From: Aquimarina mytili
Lineage (GTDB): Bacteria; Bacteroidota; Bacteroidia; Flavobacteriales; Flavobacteriaceae
Reading direction: 5' to 3'
Length of the DNA: 64,000 nt
NCBI RefSeq assembly: GCF_016735115.1
Contig: NZ_JAERQJ010000008.1
Location: forward strand, 186,001 to 250,000
This document shows, in pieces, positions 26,915 through 35,892 of this stretch. Position 1 is the first letter of the stretch. Each line of letters opens with the position of its first letter. The translations under genes and the position numbers were made by a program. The notes below the pieces were generated by a model. That model saw nothing but the letters and a program-made list of their open reading frames with translations. It made no database searches and was not told the DNA's origin.

Positions 26915-29900
26915 TTGAACGCCAATACTGCTTTTACTATATACAATGCTGCCGCCGGAGCCGGAAAAACATACACCCTTGTAAAAGCATACCTGATCAC
27001 CCTATTAGAGGCCGAATTTAAAGACAGCTATAAAAATATTTTAGCCATAACCTTTACCAATAAAGCTGTGGCCGAAATGAAAACAAGAGTAATAGAAAAC
27101 CTTGTTTTCATTTGTGCATCAAATACTCCGTTAAAATATCAAGACATACTAGACGAATTAATTGAAGAGACTAAAATACCCGAGGCAAAGCTAAAACTAA
27201 AGGCTCGACGAATTCTAAATGCTGTTTTACATAATTATGCCGCATTTGATATTGTTACCATCGATACCTTAACACATCGAGTGATTAGAACATTTGCCCA
27301 TGATTTAGGAATTCCTGTAAATTTTGAGATAGAAATGGATACCGAAGTATTAATACAGGAAGCTGTTGATGCTGTGGTGGCTAAAATTGGTTTGGATGAA
27401 GAGCTTACTAATCTCATTATCGATTTTGCAATTAGTAAGCTAGAAGAAGATAAGAGCTGGGATGTAACCATAGAACTTAATAAGGTCGCAAAACTTTTAT
27501 TTAGTGAAAATGACAGAGAGCAGATCAATAAGCTATCAGATAGAAGCATAAAAGACTTTAAGCAACTACACCTTACCATTTCGCAAAAAATCACTCAAAA
27601 TAAAATAACAATTATGTCAAGATCAAAAGCTATTCTTGAACTAATTGATAACAAAGGTCTTGACGATAGCGATTTTAAAGGAGGCTATATTACCAAGCAT
27701 TTTAAAAAGTTAACAACCGGAGAATCCAAAATTGACTTCAGTAGAGCAAAATGGATGCAAGAAATAGAGACCACGGCTTTTTACAACAAAACATTAGAGG
27801 ATCATAAAAAGGACATAATTGAAGACATTAGACCATCTATAGAAGAAGCCTTTTTAAGTACCAAAAAAGAATTAATACAAATACAATTTTTTCAAAATAT
27901 AATAAAAAACCTAACACCTCTCTCAATACTTAATGCTATTAATAAAGAACTAATAGATATTAAGAAGGAAAGAAGAATTTTATTAATATCCGAATTTAAT
28001 ACCATTATCAGCAATGCTATTCAAGATCAACCAGCACCTTTTATATATGAACGGTTAGGAGAGCGGTACAGAGATTATTTTATCGACGAATTTCAGGACA
28101 CTTCTGAACTGCAATGGAAAAACCTAGTTCCATTAATTGATAATGCAATAGCCACGGAAACGCTAACTGGCAAAAGAGGAAAACTCACCATTGTTGGAGA
28201 TGCAAAACAGGCAATTTATAGATGGCGAGGAGGAAAAGCAGAACAATTCATTAATCTTTCTTTGGATCACAACCCTTTTTCGGTGAAGCAAAAAGAAGTG
28301 CTTAATCTGCCGAGAAATTATCGAAGTCATGAAGAAATAGTGCAGTTCAATAATGATCTTTTTACTTTTTTAGCCAATGATTTTAGTAATCAAAAACATC
28401 AAGAACTCTATCGTTTAGGAAACAAACAAGAAGTAAACTCAAAAAAAGATGGGTATGTAAACATCTCGTTTATTACTGCTAAAAATGTAGCCGAGGAACA
28501 TGAGATTTATCCCCACAAAGTTTATGAATACATAATTGCTCTTACAGAAAAGGGATATCTACTTAACGAAATTTGTATTCTGGTAAGAAAACAAAAAGAA
28601 GGTGCCGTAATTGCAGATTTTCTAAGTGAAAAAGGATTGTCTATAATTTCTTCAGAAACGCTTTTAATTAATAAAGCTCCTGAAGTTGTTTTCATCATAG
28701 ATTTAATCACATGGTATGCACAGCCAAATAATCTGCTGGCAAAAACAAATATGTTACATTTTCTGGTAGATCAATTTTCTATTTCTGAACAACATTCATT
28801 TTTACAAAAAATGATATTTGCAGACCAGAAAACTTTTTCGTTAGAGCTAAAGAACTTCGATATTGACTTTAACCTCAATCTTCTGGCGACAAAGCCACTT
28901 TATGATGCGGTAGAATATATTGTTAGTAGTTTTAAACTCGCTAATCAAGCACCAGCGTACATTCAGTTTTTTTTGGATGAAATCTTTGGCTATACACAAA
29001 AACACACTGGAGGGATATTAGGATTTCTTTCGTATTGGGAGACCAAAAAAGACAAGTTAAGTATTGTAGCTCCTTCTGCAGAGGGAGCAATTCAGATTAT
29101 TACAATACACAAAGCTAAAGGTCTAGAATTCCCTTGTGTAATTTATCCGTATGCCAATATTGATCTCTACGAAGAAATAGAACCCAAAACATGGTTACCT
29201 GTAAATAAAGAAAGTTTTAATGGATTTGATGAGGTTTTTGTAAACTATTCTAAAGCGATATCTGACTACGGAAAAGAAGCCAATGACATTGTACTAAAAA
29301 GGCAGGCCCAATTAGAACTCGATAAATTTAATCTACTTTACGTAGCTTTAACGAGGGCTGTCGAACAATTATACGTTATATCCAAATTAGAATTAACATC
29401 AAAAGGTGCGGTCAATCCGAATAAATTTTCAGGAAAACTAATTAACTATCTAGAACATATAGGTCACTGGAATCCCGAAAAGCTTGAATATACATTTGGC
29501 AAAGATTTAAAACCAGAAATCATAAGATCGGATACATCAACTAGAAACAATGTAATTCAACTTAAACAGTTTGACGATTCATCAAGAAGATACAATATTC
29601 ATATCATAACCAATTCTGGAAGGTTATGGGATACTACACAAAAAGATGCTATAGAAAAAGGAAATATAATGCATAACCTTATGGCTTCTATATATACTCA
29701 TGAAGATGTACACACAGTTATAGAAGAAGCTTATAATAAAGGTGAAATCACCAGCTCAGAAAAAAATATACTTCTTAACGACATCATCAAACTTGTCGAG
29801 CACCCAAAATTATCTCAATATTTTTCTGTAGAAAATACCGTATATAACGAACGGGACATTATTGTAAATGGAAAATTAATTAGACCCGATAGAATAGTAA

Positions 29901-30070
29901 TCTCCAAAGACAATCGCACCACTATAATAGACTATAAAACAGGTAGTAGTAGTACATCACACACTGCTCAAATAGAACAATATGCGAGAGTTCTAAAAGA
30001 CATGGGACATCAGGTAGAAAACAAAATACTCCTATATTTTAATGACAAAATCACTTTAAATTACGTATAA
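26915..30070 (+). CDS. AddA/RecB-like UvrD-family helicase-nuclease
   Basis: A 1051-residue helicase-nuclease of the double-strand-break repair type. Walker A is AAAGAGKT (residues 12-19); the DEFQDTSELQWKN motif II is near residue 391, GDAKQAIYRWRGG near 428, VTIHKAKGLEFP-type motif (ITIHKAKGLEFPC) near 730 and LLYVALTRAVEQLYV near 807. A C-terminal PD-(D/E)xK nuclease end is visible as RPDRIVI and IIDYKTGS (about residue 1005). The start is a TTG because no ATG lies before the Walker A motif and relatives begin a few residues before it. Its AddB-like partner is at 31881-34616, separated only by the OmpA gene. Confidence 0.88.
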   Translation: MNANTAFTIYNAAAGAGKTYTLVKAYLITLLEAEFKDSYKNILAITFTNKAVAEMKTRVIENLVFICASNTPLKYQDILDELIEETKIPEAKLKLKARRILNAVLHNYAAFDIVTIDTLTHRVIRTFAHDLGIPVNFEIEMDTEVLIQEAVDAVVAKIGLDEELTNLIIDFAISKLEEDKSWDVTIELNKVAKLLFSENDREQINKLSDRSIKDFKQLHLTISQKITQNKITIMSRSKAILELIDNKGLDDSDFKGGYITKHFKKLTTGESKIDFSRAKWMQEIETTAFYNKTLEDHKKDIIEDIRPSIEEAFLSTKKELIQIQFFQNIIKNLTPLSILNAINKELIDIKKERRILLISEFNTIISNAIQDQPAPFIYERLGERYRDYFIDEFQDTSELQWKNLVPLIDNAIATETLTGKRGKLTIVGDAKQAIYRWRGGKAEQFINLSLDHNPFSVKQKEVLNLPRNYRSHEEIVQFNNDLFTFLANDFSNQKHQELYRLGNKQEVNSKKDGYVNISFITAKNVAEEHEIYPHKVYEYIIALTEKGYLLNEICILVRKQKEGAVIADFLSEKGLSIISSETLLINKAPEVVFIIDLITWYAQPNNLLAKTNMLHFLVDQFSISEQHSFLQKMIFADQKTFSLELKNFDIDFNLNLLATKPLYDAVEYIVSSFKLANQAPAYIQFFLDEIFGYTQKHTGGILGFLSYWETKKDKLSIVAPSAEGAIQIITIHKAKGLEFPCVIYPYANIDLYEEIEPKTWLPVNKESFNGFDEVFVNYSKAISDYGKEANDIVLKRQAQLELDKFNLLYVALTRAVEQLYVISKLELTSKGAVNPNKFSGKLINYLEHIGHWNPEKLEYTFGKDLKPEIIRSDTSTRNNVIQLKQFDDSSRRYNIHIITNSGRLWDTTQKDAIEKGNIMHNLMASIYTHEDVHTVIEEAYNKGEITSSEKNILLNDIIKLVEHPKLSQYFSVENTVYNERDIIVNGKLIRPDRIVISKDNRTTIIDYKTGSSSTSHTAQIEQYARVLKDMGHQVENKILLYFNDKITLNYV

Positions 30071-30290
30071 ATTAGATGTCATTTTCATAATTACTAAAAG
30101 AAATTTAAGGATAAAAGGTATTTTTATCTTATAATTGTACCATAATTATTGAGATAAATAGTATAAATTTTAAACAAAACCGTTAAAATTTTCACTTTTT
30201 AAGGGCGAAAAAAATTGTAAGAAAAATTTGTCAGACCCCTGAAAACAGCGATATTTACTGGCTTGTTAAGAAAAATTTATTAGATTTATC

Positions 30291-30321
30291 TTTGACAGTT
30301 ATGTTTAACATATTACATTTG
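30291..30321 (+). promoter_or_regulatory. Bacteroidota-type promoter of the OmpA gene
   Basis: TTTG at 30291-30294, a 19-bp spacer and TACATTTG at 30314-30321 match the consensus TTTG-N19-TAnnTTTG exactly. The leader to the ATG is about 30 nt. The strength of the match fits an abundant outer-membrane protein. Confidence 0.75.
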
Positions 30322-30355
30322 CTCTAATTAACACTTAAAAATTAAATTATTGAAT

Positions 30356-31753
30356 ATGAAACATCTTAGCAGATTTTTAGCGGTTTCGTTATTAGTACTA
30401 GGGCTTAGTACAGCGAATGCACAAGATGAAAACAATCCTTGGGCGGTTTCTATCGGCATCAATGCCGTTGACATCTTCCCTACTGGGGGAGACCTTATTA
30501 ACCAGGGTGAAATTTTCGACGAATTTTTTAATGCTAATGACCACTGGAACATTCTTCCATCAGTTTCTCAATTATCTGTAGGTAGATATATTGGAGATGG
30601 ATTTTCTTTTACAGTTTCTGGGTCGGTTAACAAAATAGAGAACGCAGGAGAGCTTCCTGATGGAACTCAAGTTAACGTAGACGACTTATCTTACTATGCT
30701 GCAGATGGTTTAATTAGCTATAGCTTTAAAAACATTTTGAAGTCAGGTAAGCTTGACCCATCTTTAGGTATTGGTGGTGGATATACTTGGCTTGATGAAG
30801 TAGGAGCTGGAACACTAAACGGTGCTCTTGGTCTTAAATACTGGTTTACTGAAAACCTTGCTCTTAATGTTCAAACAACATACAAGCATGTATTCGAAGA
30901 TTACGAAGTAAGCAACTACCCTCCTACTCATTTCCAACATTCAGCTGGACTTACTTTCGCTTTCGGAGGTAAAGATACAGATGGTGATGGTATATATGAC
31001 AAAGACGATGAGTGTCCAGATGTTCCTGGTTTAAAAGAATTCAACGGTTGTCCTGATACTGATGGTGATGGAATTACTGATGCTAAAGATGACTGTCCTG
31101 ATACTGCTGGTCTTGCAGAATTTAACGGATGTCCTGATACTGACGGTGACGGTGTTGCTGATCCTAAAGATGAGTGTCCTACTGTAGCTGGATTACCTGC
31201 ACTTAACGGTTGTCCTGATGCTGACGGTGACGGAATCACTGACGCTAAAGACGAATGTCCAAATGAAGCAGGTCCTGCTGAAAATAATGGATGTCCTTAC
31301 CAAGATAAAGATGGTGACGGTGTATTAGACAAAGATGATAACTGTCCTGATGTTGCTGGTACTGTTGCAAACAATGGTTGTCCAGAAGTAACTGAAGAAG
31401 TACAAAAGACTCTTAACGAGTATGCTGCTCAAGTATTATTTGATTCTGGTAAATCTAGTATCAAAGAAGCATCTAACAAAGTTCTTCAGGATATCATCGC
31501 TATCTTAAAAGAGTACCCAACTGCTAAGTTTACTGTAGAAGGTCATACTGATAGTGCTGGTAGTAACAAACTTAACCAGAGATTATCTGACTCTAGAGCT
31601 AACGCTGTTAAGAATTACCTAACAGAAAACGGAGTAGATCAATTTAGATTATCTGCTGTTGGTTACGGAGAAGATAGACCTATCGCTACTAACAAAACTA
31701 GAGCTGGTAGAGCTAAAAACAGACGTGTAGAGATTAACTTAGTGAAAGAATAA
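30356..31753 (+). CDS. OmpA-family outer-membrane protein with thrombospondin type 3 repeats
   Basis: A 465-residue structural outer-membrane protein. Signal peptide residues 1-22 (ends STANAQ), an N-terminal eight-strand beta-barrel (to about residue 200), then five Ca2+-binding thrombospondin type 3 repeats of the form DTDGDGIxDxKDDCPxxAG with paired Cys (about residues 205-345), and a C-terminal peptidoglycan-binding OmpA domain with [20 protein letters not shown] and [12 protein letters not shown]. The ATG at 30356 is chosen over a TTG six bases upstream. Codon use is unusually uniform (many GGT, CTT, GCT), as in highly expressed genes. A strong terminator follows. Confidence 0.93.
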   Translation: MKHLSRFLAVSLLVLGLSTANAQDENNPWAVSIGINAVDIFPTGGDLINQGEIFDEFFNANDHWNILPSVSQLSVGRYIGDGFSFTVSGSVNKIENAGELPDGTQVNVDDLSYYAADGLISYSFKNILKSGKLDPSLGIGGGYTWLDEVGAGTLNGALGLKYWFTENLALNVQTTYKHVFEDYEVSNYPPTHFQHSAGLTFAFGGKDTDGDGIYDKDDECPDVPGLKEFNGCPDTDGDGITDAKDDCPDTAGLAEFNGCPDTDGDGVADPKDECPTVAGLPALNGCPDADGDGITDAKDECPNEAGPAENNGCPYQDKDGDGVLDKDDNCPDVAGTVANNGCPEVTEEVQKTLNEYAAQVLFDSGKSSIKEASNKVLQDIIAILKEYPTAKFTVEGHTDSAGSNKLNQRLSDSRANAVKNYLTENGVDQFRLSAVGYGEDRPIATNKTRAGRAKNRRVEINLVKE

Positions 31754-31777
31754 GAACGTCTCTCAACAATAAATAGT

Positions 31778-31812
31778 AAAAACGTCCCGAGATTCTCGGG
31801 ACGTTTTTTATT
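31778..31812 (+). terminator. intrinsic terminator after the OmpA gene
   Basis: Stem ACGTCCCGAGA/TCTCGGGACGT with a short loop, A-run before and T-run after, 25 bp after the stop. Confidence 0.9.
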
Positions 31813-31880
31813 TTTAGAAAGTAAAACAATCATTAAAAACGGTATTTTTAAACCTTAGTGATGTATTAGATTTAAAACAC

Positions 31881-34616
31881 TTGAAAACTTTTCTAAAAGA
31901 GGTATTAATTGAATTACGCGATAGAGCAGAAAACATTAGCGATCTAATTTTTCTGGTTCCTAGCAAAAGAGCTGGGCTTTTTCTTAAAAAAGAGCTTTTA
32001 GAAATCTATCCTAATCAAACATTTTTTGTGCCCGAAATTCTTAGCATAGAAGAATTTATTACTACAATATCCGGATTACAACAAATAGACAATATACAAA
32101 CGCTGTTCGAGTTTTATGAAACTTATCTAAACACTTACCCTCATTTAGAAAAAGAAAATTTTGAGACATTTAGTAATTGGGCTCAAACCCTGATTTATGA
32201 TTTTAATGAGATCGATAGGTACTGTATAGATCATAAATCATTTTTTGCATATCTATCAGGCATACAAGATTTAAATCATTGGTATTTACAAAAAGAGAAA
32301 ACAGAATTAGTCAAAAATTATATTACATTCTGGGAAAGCCTACTGGAATATTATAATAATTTTAAAAGCCACCTTTTAAAGAAAAAAATAGGTTATCAAG
32401 GATTACTGTACCGGAAAGCGGCAGACGATATTCAGTCCTATATTCAAACAGAAAAACGGAAACATGTTTTAGTGGGTTTTAATGCCTTAAATAATGCCGA
32501 ACAATATATTTTTCAATCTCTTTTAAAAGCTGGTATAGGTGAAGTTTTTTGGGATGCAGATCAATTCTTTATCGAAAACACCTATCATGAAGCATCATTA
32601 TTCTTGAGAACCTACAAAAATCAATGGGAATATTATAAAACCAAGCCATTTCAATGGATTAAAAACAATTTTTCTGATCAAAAAAACATAAAGCATATAG
32701 GAGTTCCTAAAAATGTGGGACAGGCCAAGTTTATAGGCAAAATCCTAAAATCCATTCCTCAAACAGAAATGGAAAAAACGGCTTTAGTACTCGCCGATGA
32801 GGCATTATTACAACCTGTACTAAATTCGCTGCCTGATACCGTAGACTCTTTAAACATTACTATGGGGTTACCACTAAAAGAAGTACCCCTATCCTCATTT
32901 TTCGAGTTACTATTTAATCTTCATAAAAACCCAAACCCAAAAGGGTTGTATTATAAATCGGTATTAGAAATATTAAACAGCCTTCCTTCTTATAGATTAC
33001 TTGGCCATACTTCAACAAAAATAATTGCCATAATTTCCAGAGAAAATAGAGTCTTTTTGACTTTAGAAAAACTACAAGAACATGCCAACGAGAAAGAAAA
33101 GGAAATTCTTAAACTCATATTTGAATCTTGGACAGAAACCACCAAAGCATTAAACAACTGCAAAAAAATAATACAATTACTAAAACAAAGCCTAGACAAA
33201 GAAAAAGACGCATTAGAACTAGAATACGCATATCATTTTCATGTTGTTTTTAACAAACTTATTACCCTACACACCACGTATAAATATTTAAGTACTATAG
33301 CAACATTACATAGCCTATATAAAGATATTTTGACAACAGAGACTTTAGATTTTTCTGGAGAACCTTTTAGAGGATTACAACTTATGGGAATGTTAGAATC
33401 CAGGTGTTTAGATTTTGAAACCGTAATTATCTCATCTGTTAACGAAGGAGTGTTACCATCGGGAAAAAGCATAAATTCTTTTATCCCTTATGATCTAAAA
33501 AGGGCATACAACCTACCCACTTATAAAGAAAAAGACGCTATTTACACCTATCACTTTTATCGGTTAATACAAAGAGCAAAACAAATCTATCTTGTGTACA
33601 ATACTGAAAACGAAGGTGTAGGAGGAGGAGAAAAAAGTAGATTTCTACTTCAGCTAGATATTGATAAAAGACCTAATCATATTATAGAAAAATATACGGT
33701 TTCTACTGAAGTGCCTCGGTTATCCAACAAACTTGTTCAAGTCAAAAAAAATGAAGCTATTTTATCAAAGCTAAAAGAGCTGGGAGCTCATGGATTATCT
33801 CCATCTGCATTGACTCGCTATATAAGAAACCCAATTGATTTCTACTATAATTACATTTTAGGAATTAAGGAAACCGATGAAGTAGAAGAAACCATTGCGG
33901 CCAATACACTAGGAACGGTAATTCATAATGCACTAGAAACCTTCTATACACCACTAGAAAATACTTTTCTTACCGTCGATGCAATTAAAAAAATGCAACA
34001 TCAAGTAGAATCAGAGATTAAATATCAATTTAAAAAGGAATACTCAGAACTTGATATTACACAAGGAAAAAACCTTTTGATTTTTGAGGTGGCTAAAAGG
34101 TACATCCAAAATTTTCTAAAATCTGAACTAAAATTATTGAGTACCGGTGCACAGCTAAAGATTTTAGCTATAGAAAGCAACCTTAAAGCTCAAATACAGA
34201 TTTCTGAGTTGGACTTTCCTGTTTATATCAAAGGAAAAGTTGATCGCATTGACCAATTAGATGGTCAATTAAGAATTATTGATTATAAAACCGGAAGAGT
34301 ATCCAGAAACGATGTGGTCTTAATGGATTGGGATACTATTACTGAAGATTACAAATACAGCAAAGTTATTCAGGTATTAGCATATGCCTATATGCAGTAT
34401 ACTCAAAGTAAGACTTCAGAGTCCATTCAAGCAGGTATAATTTCGTTTAAAAACCTCAAAGAAGGATTTATTAAATTCGGAACAAAAGAATCTATAAGGG
34501 GTAAGGCAAATCACGAGATAACCAAAGAAGTATTTGATGAATATCTTTTGCAATTAAAAAAGTTGATTCTTGAGATCTATGCCATCCAAATTCCATTTAC
34601 CGAAAAAGAAGTATAA
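31881..34616 (+). CDS. AddB-like PD-(D/E)xK nuclease
   Basis: A 911-residue partner of the AddA-like helicase. The N-terminal part (VPSKRAGLFLKKEL) is the inactive-helicase-like region of AddB proteins; the C-terminal nuclease domain starts near LSPSALTRYIRNPIDFYYNY (about residue 640), with GTVIHNALE, VDRID and IIDYKTG (Asp801 and Lys in the motif). The start is a TTG; no in-frame ATG occurs until far into the protein and KTFLKEVLIEL fits a natural N-terminus. It probably acts with the gene at 26915 in processing DNA ends. The hydrolase gene starts 2 bp after its stop. Confidence 0.85.
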   Translation: MKTFLKEVLIELRDRAENISDLIFLVPSKRAGLFLKKELLEIYPNQTFFVPEILSIEEFITTISGLQQIDNIQTLFEFYETYLNTYPHLEKENFETFSNWAQTLIYDFNEIDRYCIDHKSFFAYLSGIQDLNHWYLQKEKTELVKNYITFWESLLEYYNNFKSHLLKKKIGYQGLLYRKAADDIQSYIQTEKRKHVLVGFNALNNAEQYIFQSLLKAGIGEVFWDADQFFIENTYHEASLFLRTYKNQWEYYKTKPFQWIKNNFSDQKNIKHIGVPKNVGQAKFIGKILKSIPQTEMEKTALVLADEALLQPVLNSLPDTVDSLNITMGLPLKEVPLSSFFELLFNLHKNPNPKGLYYKSVLEILNSLPSYRLLGHTSTKIIAIISRENRVFLTLEKLQEHANEKEKEILKLIFESWTETTKALNNCKKIIQLLKQSLDKEKDALELEYAYHFHVVFNKLITLHTTYKYLSTIATLHSLYKDILTTETLDFSGEPFRGLQLMGMLESRCLDFETVIISSVNEGVLPSGKSINSFIPYDLKRAYNLPTYKEKDAIYTYHFYRLIQRAKQIYLVYNTENEGVGGGEKSRFLLQLDIDKRPNHIIEKYTVSTEVPRLSNKLVQVKKNEAILSKLKELGAHGLSPSALTRYIRNPIDFYYNYILGIKETDEVEETIAANTLGTVIHNALETFYTPLENTFLTVDAIKKMQHQVESEIKYQFKKEYSELDITQGKNLLIFEVAKRYIQNFLKSELKLLSTGAQLKILAIESNLKAQIQISELDFPVYIKGKVDRIDQLDGQLRIIDYKTGRVSRNDVVLMDWDTITEDYKYSKVIQVLAYAYMQYTQSKTSESIQAGIISFKNLKEGFIKFGTKESIRGKANHEITKEVFDEYLLQLKKLILEIYAIQIPFTEKEV

Positions 34617-34618
34617 TC

Positions 34619-35467
34619 ATGATGAGCAGTAAAAAAAACATATCTATTCAAGGAAAACATCAAAAACCAATACTAACTGATGTTTTTTATCTTGAGAATC
34701 AAAAAGAAAAGCCTGTTGTTATATTCTGTCATGGCTACAAAGGATTTAAAGATTGGGGAGCATGGGACTTGGTTGCAAAAGCATATGTCAATGCTGGGTT
34801 TTTCTTTTCAAAGTTCAATTTTTCACATAACGGAGGTACCATGGATCAACCCATAGATTTCCCTGATTTAGAAGCCTTCGGAAACAACTCTTATATCAAA
34901 GAACTGGATGATCTCGATACGATACTAGATTGGATCACTTCTTCAGGTTTTGAATTCAAAAATGAAATCGATTCTTCAAATATTACATTGATAGGCCACT
35001 CTCGTGGTGGTGGGATTGTAACTATCAAGGCATCTGAAGACCATAGAATAACTAAGCTTATATCCTGGGCAGGAGTTTCAGATTACAAAAATCGTTTCCC
35101 TAAAGGAGAAGCTTTTGAAAAATGGAAAAGAGAAGGTATTTATTTTGTTGAAAACGGAAGAACTAAACAACAAATGCCGCACTATTTCCAGTTTTATACT
35201 TCATTTATAGAAAATGAAGATCGACTTACTATTTCGCGGGCAGCAAAAAATATAAACATCCCTCATCTAATTATTCATGGCACTAATGATCTAGCTGTTA
35301 ATGTTGAAGAAGGAAAAAAATTACATGCATGGAATCCTGAGAGTCAACTGTTTTTAGTAGAAAACGCAAATCATGTTTTTGGAGCAAAACACCCTTGGGA
35401 AACCCAAATGTTACCCAAACATCTTGAGGTTATCACACGAAAATCCATTGATTTTATAATACTTTAA
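34619..35467 (+). CDS. alpha/beta hydrolase
   Basis: A 282-residue cytoplasmic serine hydrolase of the dienelactone hydrolase/prolyl oligopeptidase-like group. Visible elements: oxyanion loop FCHGYKGFKDWG, nucleophile Ser128 in GHSRGGG, acid Asp in HGTNDLAV and His in ENANHVFGAKH. It starts 2 bp after the AddB-like gene, so they are co-translated, but there is no evident functional link. Substrate unknown. Confidence 0.85.
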   Translation: MMSSKKNISIQGKHQKPILTDVFYLENQKEKPVVIFCHGYKGFKDWGAWDLVAKAYVNAGFFFSKFNFSHNGGTMDQPIDFPDLEAFGNNSYIKELDDLDTILDWITSSGFEFKNEIDSSNITLIGHSRGGGIVTIKASEDHRITKLISWAGVSDYKNRFPKGEAFEKWKREGIYFVENGRTKQQMPHYFQFYTSFIENEDRLTISRAAKNINIPHLIIHGTNDLAVNVEEGKKLHAWNPESQLFLVENANHVFGAKHPWETQMLPKHLEVITRKSIDFIIL

Positions 35468-35523
35468 CACTAAAGAATTACCAGCGATATAATTTTCTAC
35501 GTTTTTTTTCGTTTATTTGTCAC

Positions 35524-35811
35524 ATGAAATCATATAGACATATCATTGCTTTGGTATTTCTTGCTTTGTTCTGTATTATAGAACTGGCAGATATACACAT
35601 GTTAAGCCATGATACTGCGGACGATACAGATTGTCAGATATGTCTTCTTTCATCAGAGAAACAAAATGATGGATTTATAGGAACACAAGTTATTGAGGTT
35701 CCATGCATCATTGTAATTCCTGCAGATATTGTTCGAAGCAATTATGAGCAAAACTATTTTGATTCTCAAATCAATTATTCTCTTCAAAATAAGGCGCCAC
35801 CTACAGCCTAA
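35524..35811 (+). CDS. small exported His/Cys protein upstream of a TonB receptor
   Basis: A 95-residue protein with an N-terminal helix (IIALVFLALFCIIELADI) serving as signal peptide or anchor, then HMLSHDTADDTDCQIC with two His and a CxxC, and the ending LQNKAPPTA. The His plus CxxC layout and the KAPP tail resemble DUF2946-like or related small exported proteins encoded beside metal-uptake TonB receptors. It is 82 bp before the receptor start. A metal-binding role is inference. Confidence 0.65.
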   Translation: MKSYRHIIALVFLALFCIIELADIHMLSHDTADDTDCQICLLSSEKQNDGFIGTQVIEVPCIIVIPADIVRSNYEQNYFDSQINYSLQNKAPPTA

Positions 35812-35892
35812 TAAGTATTTGTTTACCAATTGCTCTTAAAAACTCTAGTATATAACCATAATACTAGTTTTACCTTATTATTAATATTTTCA

